Notes: generated from the sequence alone by a model not told the origin. A stretch of 8,694 nucleotides of DNA from Bifidobacteriaceae bacterium (GCA_031258055.1 JAIRNM010000199.1:1-8694), one strand, 5' to 3'; shown: positions 1 to 7,926, counted from the stretch's first letter. Numbers and translations are program-made.

Positions 1-2165
1 CGTTGAAGGACGCTACTCGGGTGTTGGATTACCCGTATGCGATGGGTGAACGTTTGACGAAGGCTATGCCGCCTGACTTGCAGGGTAAGCCGGTGTCGTT
101 GACGGCGGTGTTCGACCAGTCGGATGAACGTTACCGGGAGGGTGAGGAGTTCAGGACGCTGGTTGAAGCAGACCCGGATGCTACAAAGATCGTGGAGACG
201 GCGCGCGGGTTGGAGGGTTTGACTCGGCAGTGGGGGGTGCATGCGGCTGGTGTGATCATGTCGTCTGAGCCGTTGATGGATGTGATCCCGATCATGCGAC
301 GTGAACAAGATGGGGCGATTATTACTCAGTTCGCGTATCCGGCTTGTGAGGACCTCGGGTTGGTGAAGATGGACTTCTTGGGGTTACGGAACTTGACGAT
401 TCTGGATGACGCGTTGGAGAACATCGAGTTGAACGGGAAGGCTCCGGTGGTGTTGGAGGAGTTGACGCTGGATGATGAGGGGACTTATGAGTTGTTGTCG
501 TCTGGTGACACGTTGGGTGTGTTCCAGTTGGATGGTGGCGGCATGCAGTCTTTGTTACGGAGGTTGAAGCCTGATAATTTTGAGGATATTTCAGCTGTTC
601 AAGCACTGTATCGGCCGGGTCCTATGGGTGCGGATTCGCATACGAACTACGCGGAGCGGAAGAACGGACGACAGGAGATCACCCCGATCCATCCGGAGTT
701 AGCGGAGCCGTTGAGCGACTTGTTGGGTGGCACTTACGGGTTGATTGTGTATCAAGAGCAGGTGATGGCGATCGCTCAGAAGCTGGCTGGGTACACGTTG
801 GGTCGGGCTGATTCACTGCGGCGGGTGATGGGTAAGAAGGACGCTAAAGCGTTGGCGCGGGAGTATGAGCCGTTTTGTGATGGGATGCGGGCGCGGGGTT
901 ATTCTGATGACGCGATTGAGACGTTGTGGGAGGTTCTGGTTCCGTTCGCTGATTACGCTTTCAATAAGTCTCACTCAGCGGCGTACGCTTTGGTGTCCTA
1001 TTGGACTGCCTACCTAAAACGCCACTATCCGACTGAGTTTATGGCCGCACTCCTGACGTCAGTCCGGGAGTATAAAGACAAGTCGGCTATTTACCTGGCT
1101 GAATGCCGCCGGATGGGAATCAAAGTACTAACCCCTGATGTGAACGCCTCAGTCGCGAAGTTTACGCCCGCTGGTGATGATATTCGGTTCGGGTTAACGG
1201 CCATTCGTAACGTGGGTGAAGCCGTCGTTGACGGGATTGTGAACGCCCGGAAAGAGAAAGGCCCCTACACGTCGTTTAGTGACTTCCTGACGAAAGCACC
1301 AATATCGGTGTGTAACAAACGAGTAATCGAATCACTAACCAAAGCCGGCGCCTTCGACTCATTCGGACAGGCCCGCAAAGCGTTAGTCAACATCCACGAA
1401 GAAGCGGTGGATTCAGTGCTGGGAGTGAAGCGGAACGAAGCGATCGGCCAATTCGATCTTTTCGGCGGCGCTTCGGACGAAATCGGTGAAGTGGCGGTCG
1501 AAGTGCCGGACCTGCCGGAATGGCCTAAAATGGTCAAACTCGGATTCGAGCGGGAAATGCTCGGCTTGTACGTTTCCGACCATCCGCTTTCCGATCTGGC
1601 GGAAGGACTGAAAAAGTCCTCTACTCATACCACCGCCCGGCTGGCGGATCCGGAAGCGCATAAGGACGGCGAGACGGTTCGGGTGGCGGGTCTATTGACC
1701 GGCGTCCAACGGAAAATGAGTAAAGCCGGTTCGCTGTGGGCATTCGCCACGCTTGAAGACCTTGAAGGTTCCATTGACGTGCGGTTCTTTGCTAGCACCT
1801 ATTCGCGCTATGCGGAGCAGCTAGCAGACGACGTAGTAGTAGCCCTATCGGGACGGCTCGCCCGCCGCGATGACGAACTGGCCATCCACGTCAGAGAGCT
1901 TGAGACCCTGAAGCTGACGGCGGTCGACGAGGCTGCCACCCCGCTGGAGCTTTCTCTGCCGGCTCACCGGGCGAACGAGGCGATCGTGTCGAAACTGCAA
2001 TCCGTTCTCCGTTCCCATCCAGGCCGGGCCGAGGTTTTCTTGCGTCTGACTAAAGCAACTGGGGGCGCCACTCGCTTGCGAGTTAATCATGGCCTGAAAG
2101 TGGCCAAGACTGATGCCCTCTACGCCGACCTCAAAGCCGTCCTGGGGCCGCAGTGCATTGGCTAG
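1..2165 (+). CDS. dnaE: DNA polymerase III subunit alpha (DnaE), C-terminal part, 5' end cut by window
   Basis: This is the catalytic subunit of the replicative DNA polymerase. The frame is open from the left edge, and about 720 residues are visible of a protein normally near 1,180, so the PHP domain and the first two catalytic aspartates lie outside. Residue numbers count from the codon at position 3. The third palm aspartate is D124 in LVKMDFLGLR. The fingers region includes YRPGPMG (203-209), YQEQVM (250-255) and FNKSHSAAYALVSY (320-333). A helix-hairpin-helix stretch lies near 394-417. The internal beta-clamp binding motif is QFDLF (483-487), equivalent to E. coli QADMF. An OB-fold (about 557-638) and the tau-binding C-terminus follow. 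The stop is TAG at 2163-2165. Codon usage changes sharply near residue 336, although the protein stays conserved throughout. Family assignment is certain; the DnaE1-type replicase reading is inferred from the actinobacterial context. Confidence 0.97.
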   Translation, partial: LKDATRVLDYPYAMGERLTKAMPPDLQGKPVSLTAVFDQSDERYREGEEFRTLVEADPDATKIVETARGLEGLTRQWGVHAAGVIMSSEPLMDVIPIMRREQDGAIITQFAYPACEDLGLVKMDFLGLRNLTILDDALENIELNGKAPVVLEELTLDDEGTYELLSSGDTLGVFQLDGGGMQSLLRRLKPDNFEDISAVQALYRPGPMGADSHTNYAERKNGRQEITPIHPELAEPLSDLLGGTYGLIVYQEQVMAIAQKLAGYTLGRADSLRRVMGKKDAKALAREYEPFCDGMRARGYSDDAIETLWEVLVPFADYAFNKSHSAAYALVSYWTAYLKRHYPTEFMAALLTSVREYKDKSAIYLAECRRMGIKVLTPDVNASVAKFTPAGDDIRFGLTAIRNVGEAVVDGIVNARKEKGPYTSFSDFLTKAPISVCNKRVIESLTKAGAFDSFGQARKALVNIHEEAVDSVLGVKRNEAIGQFDLFGGASDEIGEVAVEVPDLPEWPKMVKLGFEREMLGLYVSDHPLSDLAEGLKKSSTHTTARLADPEAHKDGETVRVAGLLTGVQRKMSKAGSLWAFATLEDLEGSIDVRFFASTYSRYAEQLADDVVVALSGRLARRDDELAIHVRELETLKLTAVDEAATPLELSLPAHRANEAIVSKLQSVLRSHPGRAEVFLRLTKATGGATRLRVNHGLKVAKTDALYADLKAVLGPQCIG

Positions 2166-2644
2166 CCTCGCGGCCGCCGATGGCCAGTGCCGCCTTCGGA
2201 TTCGGCCTTCAGGCTTTCGTCGGCGCCCTGCTCGGTTTGACCTGGTTGCTGATCGCGCCGCGCCCAGCCGCCACTTGGGTTGGTACCTTCTGGTACGCGG
2301 AGGACCAAGCGGGGTTTGGCGCCGCCCAGGACACTTGGTTCGCGCTGCTCGTCGCTCTGCCTGGGCTGGCTGTTGGCATACTGCTGAGCCGCTGGTCCGA
2401 GCGGCCCCATCCAGTCCGGCGGCTGGTTTGTTGGTTGGTCGGGGGTGTCCTTGGTTCGACCTGCTGCTGGCTGGTCGGTAGCGGGCTTGGCGGCGGCTTC
2501 GGTTCACCTGGCCAAGGAGATTCGGCTCAGGCCGCACCGCTCACTTTGACGGCCCCCGGGCTGTTGGCGCTCTGGCCCTTCGCGTCGGCGCTGATTGTGA
2601 CGGCGGTGTTGGCGGCGCGGGCGGCCTTCGGCCGCACCTGGTAG
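2153..2644 (+). CDS. Small four-helix membrane protein, DUF2567-like
   Basis: A hydrophobic protein of 163 residues with about four membrane segments: roughly 14-35, 62-78, 90-112 and 133-157. Between helices 1 and 2 is a conserved-looking loop, APRP...GTFWYAEDQAGFGAAQD. Later marks are GGVLGS (97-102) and APLTLTAPGLLALWP (128-142). This pattern resembles the actinobacterial DUF2567 membrane family as I recall it; no function is known. The start is uncertain. The GTG at 2153 overlaps the end of dnaE and has GGGG five bases upstream. The ATG at 2180 (154 residues) begins 15 bases after the dnaE stop but has no visible ribosome binding site. Either way the gene is probably cotranscribed with dnaE. 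A perfect short hairpin, GCGGCC-TTC-GGCCGC, lies at its 3' end (2621-2635). Confidence 0.75.
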   Translation: MHWLASRPPMASAAFGFGLQAFVGALLGLTWLLIAPRPAATWVGTFWYAEDQAGFGAAQDTWFALLVALPGLAVGILLSRWSERPHPVRRLVCWLVGGVLGSTCCWLVGSGLGGGFGSPGQGDSAQAAPLTLTAPGLLALWPFASALIVTAVLAARAAFGRTW

Positions 2645-2667
2645 GAGAGCGCACCACCCGAAGCGAG

Positions 2668-2719
2668 CCGCTCGCGTCATCCGGAGATCCTGCGACTGCG
2701 CCGAGGATGACTTGAGCGG
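2668..2719 (+). promoter_or_regulatory. Long imperfect hairpin in the gene-free stretch before hisD
   Basis: CCGCTC (2668-2673) pairs with GAGCGG (2714-2719), and GTCATCC (2676-2682) pairs with GGATGAC (2705-2711). A two-base internal loop (GC against TT) separates the two helices, giving 13 Watson-Crick pairs around a 22-base loop. A competing small hairpin, GCGAG-CCG-CTCGC (2663-2675), uses some of the same bases. The element lies 24 bases after the membrane gene's stop and over 110 bases before hisD. It could end the dnaE transcript or act as a regulatory structure for hisD. No T-run follows it, so a classical intrinsic terminator is not demonstrated. The pairing is seen; the role is a guess. 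Confidence 0.45.
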
Positions 2720-2815
2720 GCGCTGGCCGTCCCTTGGACCATGTCCGCCCTCGATTTGGGGGAGGGGTGAGTGGGATTGGGCTAACGGGGGAGTAATGGT
2801 GTCAGGGTCAGACAA

Positions 2816-2821
2816 TAGACT
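2816..2821 (+). promoter_or_regulatory. Candidate -10 element for a near-leaderless his transcript
   Basis: TAGACT fits the actinobacterial TANNNT -10 pattern and lies 12 bases upstream of the hisD ATG at 2833 (an in-frame GTG lies at 2830). A start site 6-8 bases after it would place the transcript's 5' end at about 2827-2830. No Shine-Dalgarno sequence precedes the hisD start, which agrees with leaderless or near-leaderless translation. No convincing -35 hexamer is visible at the usual spacing. This is a weak prediction from a short motif. Confidence 0.3.
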
Positions 2822-2832
2822 TGGGCCTTGTG

Positions 2833-4140
2833 ATGCGAACGATTGATCTGCGCGGCCAGGCGGAGTTGACGGCTGAACAGATTGAAGCGGCGTTGCCGCG
2901 GGCCGAGTTCGATGTCAGCCAGGCCACCATCCAGGTCCGCCCGCTGTTGGAAGACATCGCCGCCCGCGGCGGTGAAGCCCTGGCGGAGCAAGCCGCCCGT
3001 TTCGACGGTGTGGTGCCACCGCGGCTGAGAGTCCCACCGAGTTTGCTTGGGGAAGCCTTGGACGGCTTGGCCGGTGACGTCCGCGAGGCCATGGCCGTGG
3101 CGATAGAGCGCACAAGGCGTGTTCACGCCGCTCAGGTCCCACCCGACGGGTCGGTTGAACTCGCTCCCGGCGCCATAGTCAGTCAGCGCTGGATTCCGGT
3201 CCGCCGGGTCGGCTTATACGCGCCGGGCGGATTGGCGGTGTATCCCAGTTCGGTGATTATGAATGTTGTACCGGCGCAGGAAGCTGGCGTGAGAGAGTTG
3301 GCGGTGGCCTCGCCGCCGCAAAAGGATCATGGTGGTTGGCCGCACCCGACAATCCTGGCGGCTTGCGCCCTACTCGGCGTTGATGAGGTCTACGCCGCCG
3401 GTGGTGTCTCCGCAATTGGGCTATTCGCCTACGGAATTCCCAGTCAGGTCCGGAAGGTGGACGTGATCACAGGTCCGGGGAACATCTACGTGGCGGCGGC
3501 CAAGCGGCTGGTTTTAGGACAGGTCGGCATTGACGCTGAGGCTGGGCCAACGGAGATAGCGATCATCGCGGACGGCACCGCCAAAGCCGAATTCGTCGCC
3601 GCCGATTTGGTCTCTCAAGCCGAACACGACCCATTGGCGGCATCGGTCCTAATCACTGACAATGCCGCGCTCGCCCAAGCCGTTCAACTTGCTACAGCGG
3701 ACCGAGCCGCCCGCACGAAGCACTCGGAACGGGTGACGCGGGCACTGCAAGGCCCGCAGAGTGGCATTGTGCTGGTCGATAACCGGCGCCAGGCGATCGC
3801 TGTGGCCAACGCTTACGCTGCTGAGCACCTTGAGCTTCAAGTCGCCGACCCGGCCGCGGCGGCGGAGGAAATCCACAACGCCGGGGCGATCTTCGTCGGT
3901 CCCTACAGCCCTGTGCCCCTAGGGGATTACCTGGCCGGCTCCAACCATGTCTTGCCGACCGGCTCCAGCGCCCGTTTCGCCTCCGGCCTGGGGGTGACGT
4001 CTTTCCTCAAGTCAGTCCAACAAGTCGAATACAGCACTGAGGCCCTCGCCGCGGTCGCACCGCTGGTTGAGGCCTTCGCCCAGGCAGAAGACCTGCCCGC
4101 GCACGGCGCCAGTGTGGCGGTACGGGAGGATGACGCATGA
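2833..4140 (+). CDS. hisD: Histidinol dehydrogenase
   Basis: A zinc enzyme that performs the last two oxidations of histidine synthesis, L-histidinol to L-histidine with two NAD+. It has 435 residues from the ATG at 2833, a normal length. Family signatures are clear: VGLYAPGG (about 126-133), ITGPGNIYVAAAK (212-224) and AGPTEI (237-242). Zinc ligands by comparison with E. coli HisD are Q262 and H265 (SQAEHDP), D365 (LGDYLAGSNH) and H424 (LPAHGAS). The catalytic pair is E331-H332 (AAEHLEL). In-frame TTG (2821) and GTG (2830) codons are alternative starts; ATG is chosen because MRTIDLRG is a typical HisD start. It is the first gene of the his operon. Its TGA overlaps the hisC ATG by four bases, and GGGAGGA just inside its 3' end (4124-4130) serves hisC. 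Confidence 0.97.
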   Translation: MRTIDLRGQAELTAEQIEAALPRAEFDVSQATIQVRPLLEDIAARGGEALAEQAARFDGVVPPRLRVPPSLLGEALDGLAGDVREAMAVAIERTRRVHAAQVPPDGSVELAPGAIVSQRWIPVRRVGLYAPGGLAVYPSSVIMNVVPAQEAGVRELAVASPPQKDHGGWPHPTILAACALLGVDEVYAAGGVSAIGLFAYGIPSQVRKVDVITGPGNIYVAAAKRLVLGQVGIDAEAGPTEIAIIADGTAKAEFVAADLVSQAEHDPLAASVLITDNAALAQAVQLATADRAARTKHSERVTRALQGPQSGIVLVDNRRQAIAVANAYAAEHLELQVADPAAAAEEIHNAGAIFVGPYSPVPLGDYLAGSNHVLPTGSSARFASGLGVTSFLKSVQQVEYSTEALAAVAPLVEAFAQAEDLPAHGASVAVREDDA

Positions 4141-5234
4141 ACCGGTTACCGGCCCGGCCAGAAATCGCTGCTGCCCAGCCTTACGGGGCGCCCCATCCGG
4201 ATGTGCCGGTGCGGCTCAATGTCAACGAGAACCCGTACCCCCCGCCGCCTGAAGTGGTCGAAAGCATTGTCACGCGCGTTCGCCGGGCCGCCGCTGGTGC
4301 GAACCGTTATCCTGACCGGGACTTTGGGGAATTGCGCTCCGCCCTCGCCGACTACCTGATCAGAGAATCTGGCGTCGTAAACATAGGGCCGGAGATGATT
4401 TGGGCGGCGAACGGCTCGAACGAAGTATTGCTGCACGTCCTGCAAGCTTTCGGCGGACCGGGTCGAACCGTCGTCGCTTTCGAGCCGACCTATTCGATGT
4501 ACCACGAGATAGCGCGCGGCACCTTCACCGCCTGGAGACCGGGAAGGCTAGAAGCGGATTTCAGTCTCGATGCCGCTCACGGGATCAGGCACATCGACAA
4601 GGTGAAGCCGACGGTAGTGCTGCTGCCCAGCCCGAACGCGCCCACGGGGACGCCGCTGCCGCTGGCCACGATTGACGCGATAGCGGACCAGACGGGCGGA
4701 CGCGCGGTCGTGGTGGTGGATGAGGCCTACGCCGAATTTCGGCGGCCAGGGCGCCCCAGCGCCCTTCAGCTGCTGGACAAGCACCCGCACTTGGCGGTTA
4801 CTCGGACCATGTCGAAGGCTTTCGCGGCTGCTGGCGTGCGGCTCGGTTACCTAGCGGCGGCCCCGGAATTGGTCGGCTATCTCAGGACTGTGCGTCTTCC
4901 TTACCACCTGTCCGCCATCACCCAAGCGACCGCGCTGGCAGCCCTGGATCACGCCGGGACAATGCTCGGCCAGGTCGCTGAGCTGCGCGAACGCCGCGAC
5001 AGGCTGGCTGCGGCACTGGCGGCGATGGGCTTCGAAGTGGCGGCATCGGAGGCGAATTTCGTGCTTTTTGGCCGACTAGCGGACCGACACTCGGTCTGGG
5101 AGCAGCTCTTGGCGCGCGGCGTTGTTATCCGGGAGGTTGGCCCGGCTGGCTGGCTTCGAGTGTCGGTAGGCTCGGAGTTAGAGACATTGACTTTCTTGAG
5201 GGCTCTGGCCGAAATCCGGAAGGAACTGGAATGA
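4137..5234 (+). CDS. hisC: Histidinol-phosphate aminotransferase
   Basis: A pyridoxal-phosphate enzyme that transfers an amino group from glutamate to imidazole acetol phosphate, giving L-histidinol phosphate. It is 365 residues long and belongs to the class I/II aminotransferase fold. Visible marks are [11 protein letters not shown] (28-38), NRYPD (56-60), NGSNEVL (92-98), SPNAPTG with N167, VVDEAYAEF with D195 and Y198, the Schiff-base lysine K227 in [16 protein letters not shown]235 for the cofactor phosphate, and R341 (LRVSVG) for the substrate carboxylate. It starts at an ATGA overlap with hisD, with GGGAGGA six bases upstream. It ends in another ATGA overlap with hisB. Some HisC proteins also take aromatic amino acids; the sequence cannot decide this, but operon position favours histidine. 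Confidence 0.96.
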   Translation: MNRLPARPEIAAAQPYGAPHPDVPVRLNVNENPYPPPPEVVESIVTRVRRAAAGANRYPDRDFGELRSALADYLIRESGVVNIGPEMIWAANGSNEVLLHVLQAFGGPGRTVVAFEPTYSMYHEIARGTFTAWRPGRLEADFSLDAAHGIRHIDKVKPTVVLLPSPNAPTGTPLPLATIDAIADQTGGRAVVVVDEAYAEFRRPGRPSALQLLDKHPHLAVTRTMSKAFAAAGVRLGYLAAAPELVGYLRTVRLPYHLSAITQATALAALDHAGTMLGQVAELRERRDRLAAALAAMGFEVAASEANFVLFGRLADRHSVWEQLLARGVVIREVGPAGWLRVSVGSELETLTFLRALAEIRKELE

Positions 5235-5830
5235 ATCGAAAGGCCACAATTGAGCGTCAGACAGGCGAATCGTCAATCCGGTTGACCTTGGACCTGGATG
5301 GTTCCGGGGTCTCGCATATCGACACAGGCGTGGGGTTCTTTGACCATATGTTGACGGCGTTGGCGCGTCATTCCCTGATTGACCTGACTGTTGCCGCCGC
5401 CGGGGACATCGAAGTCGACGTTCACCACACAGTCGAGGACACGGCTATCGTGTTCGGCCAAGCTTTGAAACAGGCGCTTGGGGATAAGAGGGGCCTGAGG
5501 CGCTTCGGCGAAGCGACCGTCCCGTTGGACGAGGCCTTGGCGCAGGCGGTAGTGGACCTGTCCGGGCGGCCCTATTTCGTTCATGAGGGCGAACCGGACG
5601 GATTGGCTTTCGCGCTGATCGGCGGACATTTCACGGGCGCGCTGGCGAGCCATGTCTTCGAGTCGATCGCCCTGAATGCCGCCCTTACCCTGCATATACG
5701 TGTGCTGGCTGGCCGCGACCCCCACCATCTGGTCGAAGCCCAGTTCAAGGCCTTGGCGCGGGCGCTCAGGGCGGCCATCGAACCGGACCGGCGGGTGAGC
5801 GGCGTGCCGTCAACTAAGGGGTCTTTATGA
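5231..5830 (+). CDS. hisB: Imidazoleglycerol-phosphate dehydratase
   Basis: Dehydrates imidazole glycerol phosphate to imidazole acetol phosphate, the step before HisC. At 199 residues it is the monofunctional form, without the histidinol-phosphatase half found in E. coli HisB. The metal-binding histidines and glutamates sit in the usual blocks: [15 protein letters not shown] with H39, [10 protein letters not shown] with H65, H66 and E69, SHVFES with H141 and E144, and [19 protein letters not shown] with H165, H166 and E169. The C-terminal PSTKG (194-198) is also typical. AAGGA (5220-5224) lies six bases before the ATG. The gene overlaps both hisC and the following unknown gene by four bases. 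The histidinol phosphatase needed for the pathway must be encoded elsewhere. Confidence 0.97.
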   Translation: MNRKATIERQTGESSIRLTLDLDGSGVSHIDTGVGFFDHMLTALARHSLIDLTVAAAGDIEVDVHHTVEDTAIVFGQALKQALGDKRGLRRFGEATVPLDEALAQAVVDLSGRPYFVHEGEPDGLAFALIGGHFTGALASHVFESIALNAALTLHIRVLAGRDPHHLVEAQFKALARALRAAIEPDRRVSGVPSTKGSL

Positions 5831-6555
5831 CCACGACACCGGATGATAACTGGGACCAGGCCTTGGCCGATTTGCTGGCCGGGGATGTCGCGGCTGCCCC
5901 TGAGACGAAGCTCGGCTCGCGAGAGAATAAGTCGGCCGGTTCCGATCCGGTGGGGTCCATTTCGGTCGGTGCCGGTACCGCCGGGTCGCCGCCCCCTGAG
6001 GACCAGGGGCCCGGCCACGACGGTCGACCCGCTTTGGAATCAGCTACTAAGGCACCACAAGCGGCCGTCCTGGCGCTTGGCATTGGCGACAAGTGGCTGC
6101 TGGCGGCATTGTTGAAGGGCCCTAAGATCGCCGCTCGGGCGGTGGTGGCGGAGGGACTGGGTTTGGCGGTCTTGGACGACCCAACCGAAGCGGCGGCGAT
6201 TAGCGCGGCCCAGACGGCATCGGGCACATTGAAGGGCCAGCACGTCCTGCTGCTAAGGCGGGGCGAATCGGTTGACCCGGCGGCTGGCGACATTCAGGCT
6301 TATCTGTACGTCGACGGACGCGAGTTACAGCGGGTTTCCCCGGGGCTGGTGCTGGCGCAGTCGCCGCAACTGCTTGAAGACATCTTGATTGACCCGGAGG
6401 CCGCCAAACGGGGACTGGCCGGGGCGATCGATGTGAACGAGTTTTCTCCGGCCGACGCGATAGCCGTTATCCAACGGGTGGGCAGCGCTTCGCGGCGAGG
6501 TAGGCGCGGGCAGCGGCGGCGCCGCGAATCGGGCGAAGGCGGGGAGAGCGCATGA
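5827..6555 (+). CDS. Unknown protein embedded in the his operon between hisB and hisH
   Basis: I do not recognise a domain in this 242-residue protein. Three parts can be seen. Residues 1-75 are acidic at the start ([15 protein letters not shown]) and then a Gly/Ser/Pro-rich, probably disordered linker. Residues about 76-218 look like a folded alpha/beta domain, with [17 protein letters not shown], an alternating hydrophobic stretch [11 protein letters not shown], and the segment [13 protein letters not shown]. Residues 222-233 form an arginine-rich tail, [11 protein letters not shown]. There is no signal peptide, membrane segment or cysteine. It begins at an ATGA overlap with hisB, with AAGGGG (5815-5820) upstream, and ends in an ATGA overlap with hisH. 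It is therefore almost certainly a translated operon member. Many actinobacterial his operons carry an uncharacterised gene here; whether this one is homologous to them is untested. The basic tail might bind nucleic acid or an acidic partner, but that is speculation. Confidence 0.85.
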   Translation: MTTTPDDNWDQALADLLAGDVAAAPETKLGSRENKSAGSDPVGSISVGAGTAGSPPPEDQGPGHDGRPALESATKAPQAAVLALGIGDKWLLAALLKGPKIAARAVVAEGLGLAVLDDPTEAAAISAAQTASGTLKGQHVLLLRRGESVDPAAGDIQAYLYVDGRELQRVSPGLVLAQSPQLLEDILIDPEAAKRGLAGAIDVNEFSPADAIAVIQRVGSASRRGRRGQRRRRESGEGGESA

Positions 6556-7190
6556 AAGTCGTGGTCCTCGACTACGGCTTTGGCAATGTCCGCAGTGCCG
6601 TGCGGGCGCTGCGTCGAGCCGGAGCGGAAGCGGAATTGACGGCCGACCCGGTGGCGGTGCTGGAAGCCGATGGCTTGGTGGTGCCCGGAGTGGGCGCTTT
6701 CAGGGCGGTGATGGAGGGACTGAAGCGGGTGCGGGCGCCGCAACTAATTGAGCGGCGTCTGGCTGGGGGGCGCGGTGTTCTCGGAATCTGTGTCGGCCTG
6801 CAGGTGATGTTTGAGCGCGGCGAGGAGCATGGTTTTGTCACCGAAGGCCTAGGGCAATGGCAGGGCGCGGTCACGCGTTTGCGCGCTGAAGTCGTGCCGC
6901 ACATGGGCTGGTCCCCGGTCGTCGCGCCAGCGGAGACTACCTTGTTCCGGGGAGTGGAATCAGAGCGCTTTTACTTCGTGCATTCCTATGCGGCCCAGGA
7001 GTTCACTCTCAGCGCTGGCGCCGGCCCGCCCGCCGGAACGTTCGTTCCTCCCTTGGTGGCTTGGGCCGAACACGGGGCTCCCTTCGTGGCAGCGGTCGAG
7101 AACGGCCCACTTTGCGCGACGCAATTCCATCCCGAAAAGTCCGGCGATGCCGGCGCTCATCTCCTTGAGAATTGGATTAGGACTCTATGA
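6552..7190 (+). CDS. hisH: Imidazole glycerol phosphate synthase, glutaminase subunit
   Basis: A class I glutamine amidotransferase that hydrolyses glutamine and passes ammonia to HisF, which makes IGP and AICAR. It is 212 residues long. The catalytic triad is C80 in GICVGLQ, H193 in QFHPEKS, and E195. The oxyanion strand is VVPGVGAF (43-50), and the HisF-facing loop VPHMGW (115-120) is present. GGGGAG (6541-6546) precedes the ATG, which overlaps the upstream unknown gene's stop. Its own TGA overlaps the hisA start. Its partner HisF is not in this window; in many actinobacteria it lies some genes downstream of hisA, which here would be beyond the dehydrogenase remnants or elsewhere in the genome. 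Confidence 0.97.
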   Translation: MKVVVLDYGFGNVRSAVRALRRAGAEAELTADPVAVLEADGLVVPGVGAFRAVMEGLKRVRAPQLIERRLAGGRGVLGICVGLQVMFERGEEHGFVTEGLGQWQGAVTRLRAEVVPHMGWSPVVAPAETTLFRGVESERFYFVHSYAAQEFTLSAGAGPPAGTFVPPLVAWAEHGAPFVAAVENGPLCATQFHPEKSGDAGAHLLENWIRTL

Positions 7191-7915
7191 CCCCGCCGCT
7201 TGTGCTTCTTCCCGCTGTTGATGTATCGGCTGGTCAGGCCGTGCGCCTGGTTCAAGGTGAGGCTGGCAGCGAAACGTTCTACGGCGACCCGCTGGCCGCC
7301 GCCATGGACTGGCAACGCGGCGGCGCCGCTTGGGTCCATCTGGTAGACCTCGACGCCGCCTTCGGGCGCGGCTCGAACGGATGTTTGCTTGACGGTGTCG
7401 TGGCGGCTTTGAGCATCAAAGTCGAACTGTCTGGTGGGATTAGAGATTCCGCCTCGCTGGAACGCGCCTTGGAGACGGGCGCTACCCGGGTCAACCTTGG
7501 CACCGCCGCACTGGAGAACCCCGATTGGACGCGCGAGGTGCTGTCCCGCTACGGGGAACGGGTCGCCATCGGCCTGGACGTTCGCGGCGAGACGCTAGCC
7601 GCTCGCGGCTGGACCAAGGAAGGCGGCAACTTGTGGGAGGTCCTGGACCGACTGAACGCCGACGGTTGCCAACGGTACGTCGTTACCGATGTCGCGCGCG
7701 ATGGCACCCTTGGCGGGCCGAACTTGGAGCTGTTGCGCTCCGTCGCCGCCCGGACTGACGCCGCAGTGGTCGCTTCGGGGGGAGTTTCATCGCTTGAGGA
7801 TATAGCGGCGCTCAGGGAACTGGTGCCCTTAGGTGTGGAGGGCGCGATCATCGGCAAGGCGCTCTACGCCGGCGCCTTCAGCCTGTCGGAGGCGCTGGCC
7901 GTGGCCAGCGCCTAG
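7187..7915 (+). CDS. priA: Phosphoribosyl isomerase, probably bifunctional PriA (HisA/TrpF)
   Basis: A 242-residue (beta/alpha)8 barrel that isomerises ProFAR to PRFAR in histidine synthesis. It is closely similar to Mycobacterium PriA, which also isomerises phosphoribosylanthranilate for tryptophan. Shared blocks are LLPAVDV with catalytic D12, [13 protein letters not shown] with R20, [27 protein letters not shown] with D131, RGW (140-142), [13 protein letters not shown] with D172, and ASGGVSS. The arginine and tryptophan of RGW match the PriA residues that adapt to the second substrate, which supports the dual role; plain HisA is the alternative. A modest AGGA (7179-7182) sits four bases before the ATG, which overlaps the hisH stop. 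It is the last gene of the operon visible here. Confidence 0.93.
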   Translation: MTPPLVLLPAVDVSAGQAVRLVQGEAGSETFYGDPLAAAMDWQRGGAAWVHLVDLDAAFGRGSNGCLLDGVVAALSIKVELSGGIRDSASLERALETGATRVNLGTAALENPDWTREVLSRYGERVAIGLDVRGETLAARGWTKEGGNLWEVLDRLNADGCQRYVVTDVARDGTLGGPNLELLRSVAARTDAAVVASGGVSSLEDIAALRELVPLGVEGAIIGKALYAGAFSLSEALAVASA

Positions 7916-7926
7916 CCGAGCCGCCC

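Noticed and set aside
3..3. TTG at position 3 as the real start of the first gene
   Set aside because: The protein continues the conserved DnaE core with no N-terminus. The frame is open to the edge, so the gene is truncated by the window.
322..606. A 94-codon minus-strand frame rich in Thr, Pro, His and Ser
   Set aside because: It is antisense to the conserved polymerase core; its odd composition just mirrors the C-poor codon usage of that part of dnaE.
1845..2537. A 230-codon minus-strand frame opposite dnaE and the membrane gene
   Set aside because: It is Arg/Pro/Ala/Gln-rich with no recognisable motif and lies antisense to well-supported coding sequence in two genes.
2621..2635. GCGGCC-TTC-GGCCGC hairpin as an intrinsic terminator after the membrane gene
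   Set aside because: It lies inside the coding sequence, is short, and has no T-run. Such palindromes arise easily from Ala/Gly/Arg codons at this GC content.
2796..2846. A 16-codon ORF with a nearby GGGGGAG upstream of hisD, as a his leader peptide
   Set aside because: It contains no histidine codons, overlaps the hisD start, and GGAG is too close to the ATG. It does not behave like a histidine attenuator.
4137..4252. Possible second gene in the frame 4067-4252
   Set aside because: It overlaps hisD and hisC in another frame, shows no motif, and has the composition of an out-of-frame GC-rich shadow.
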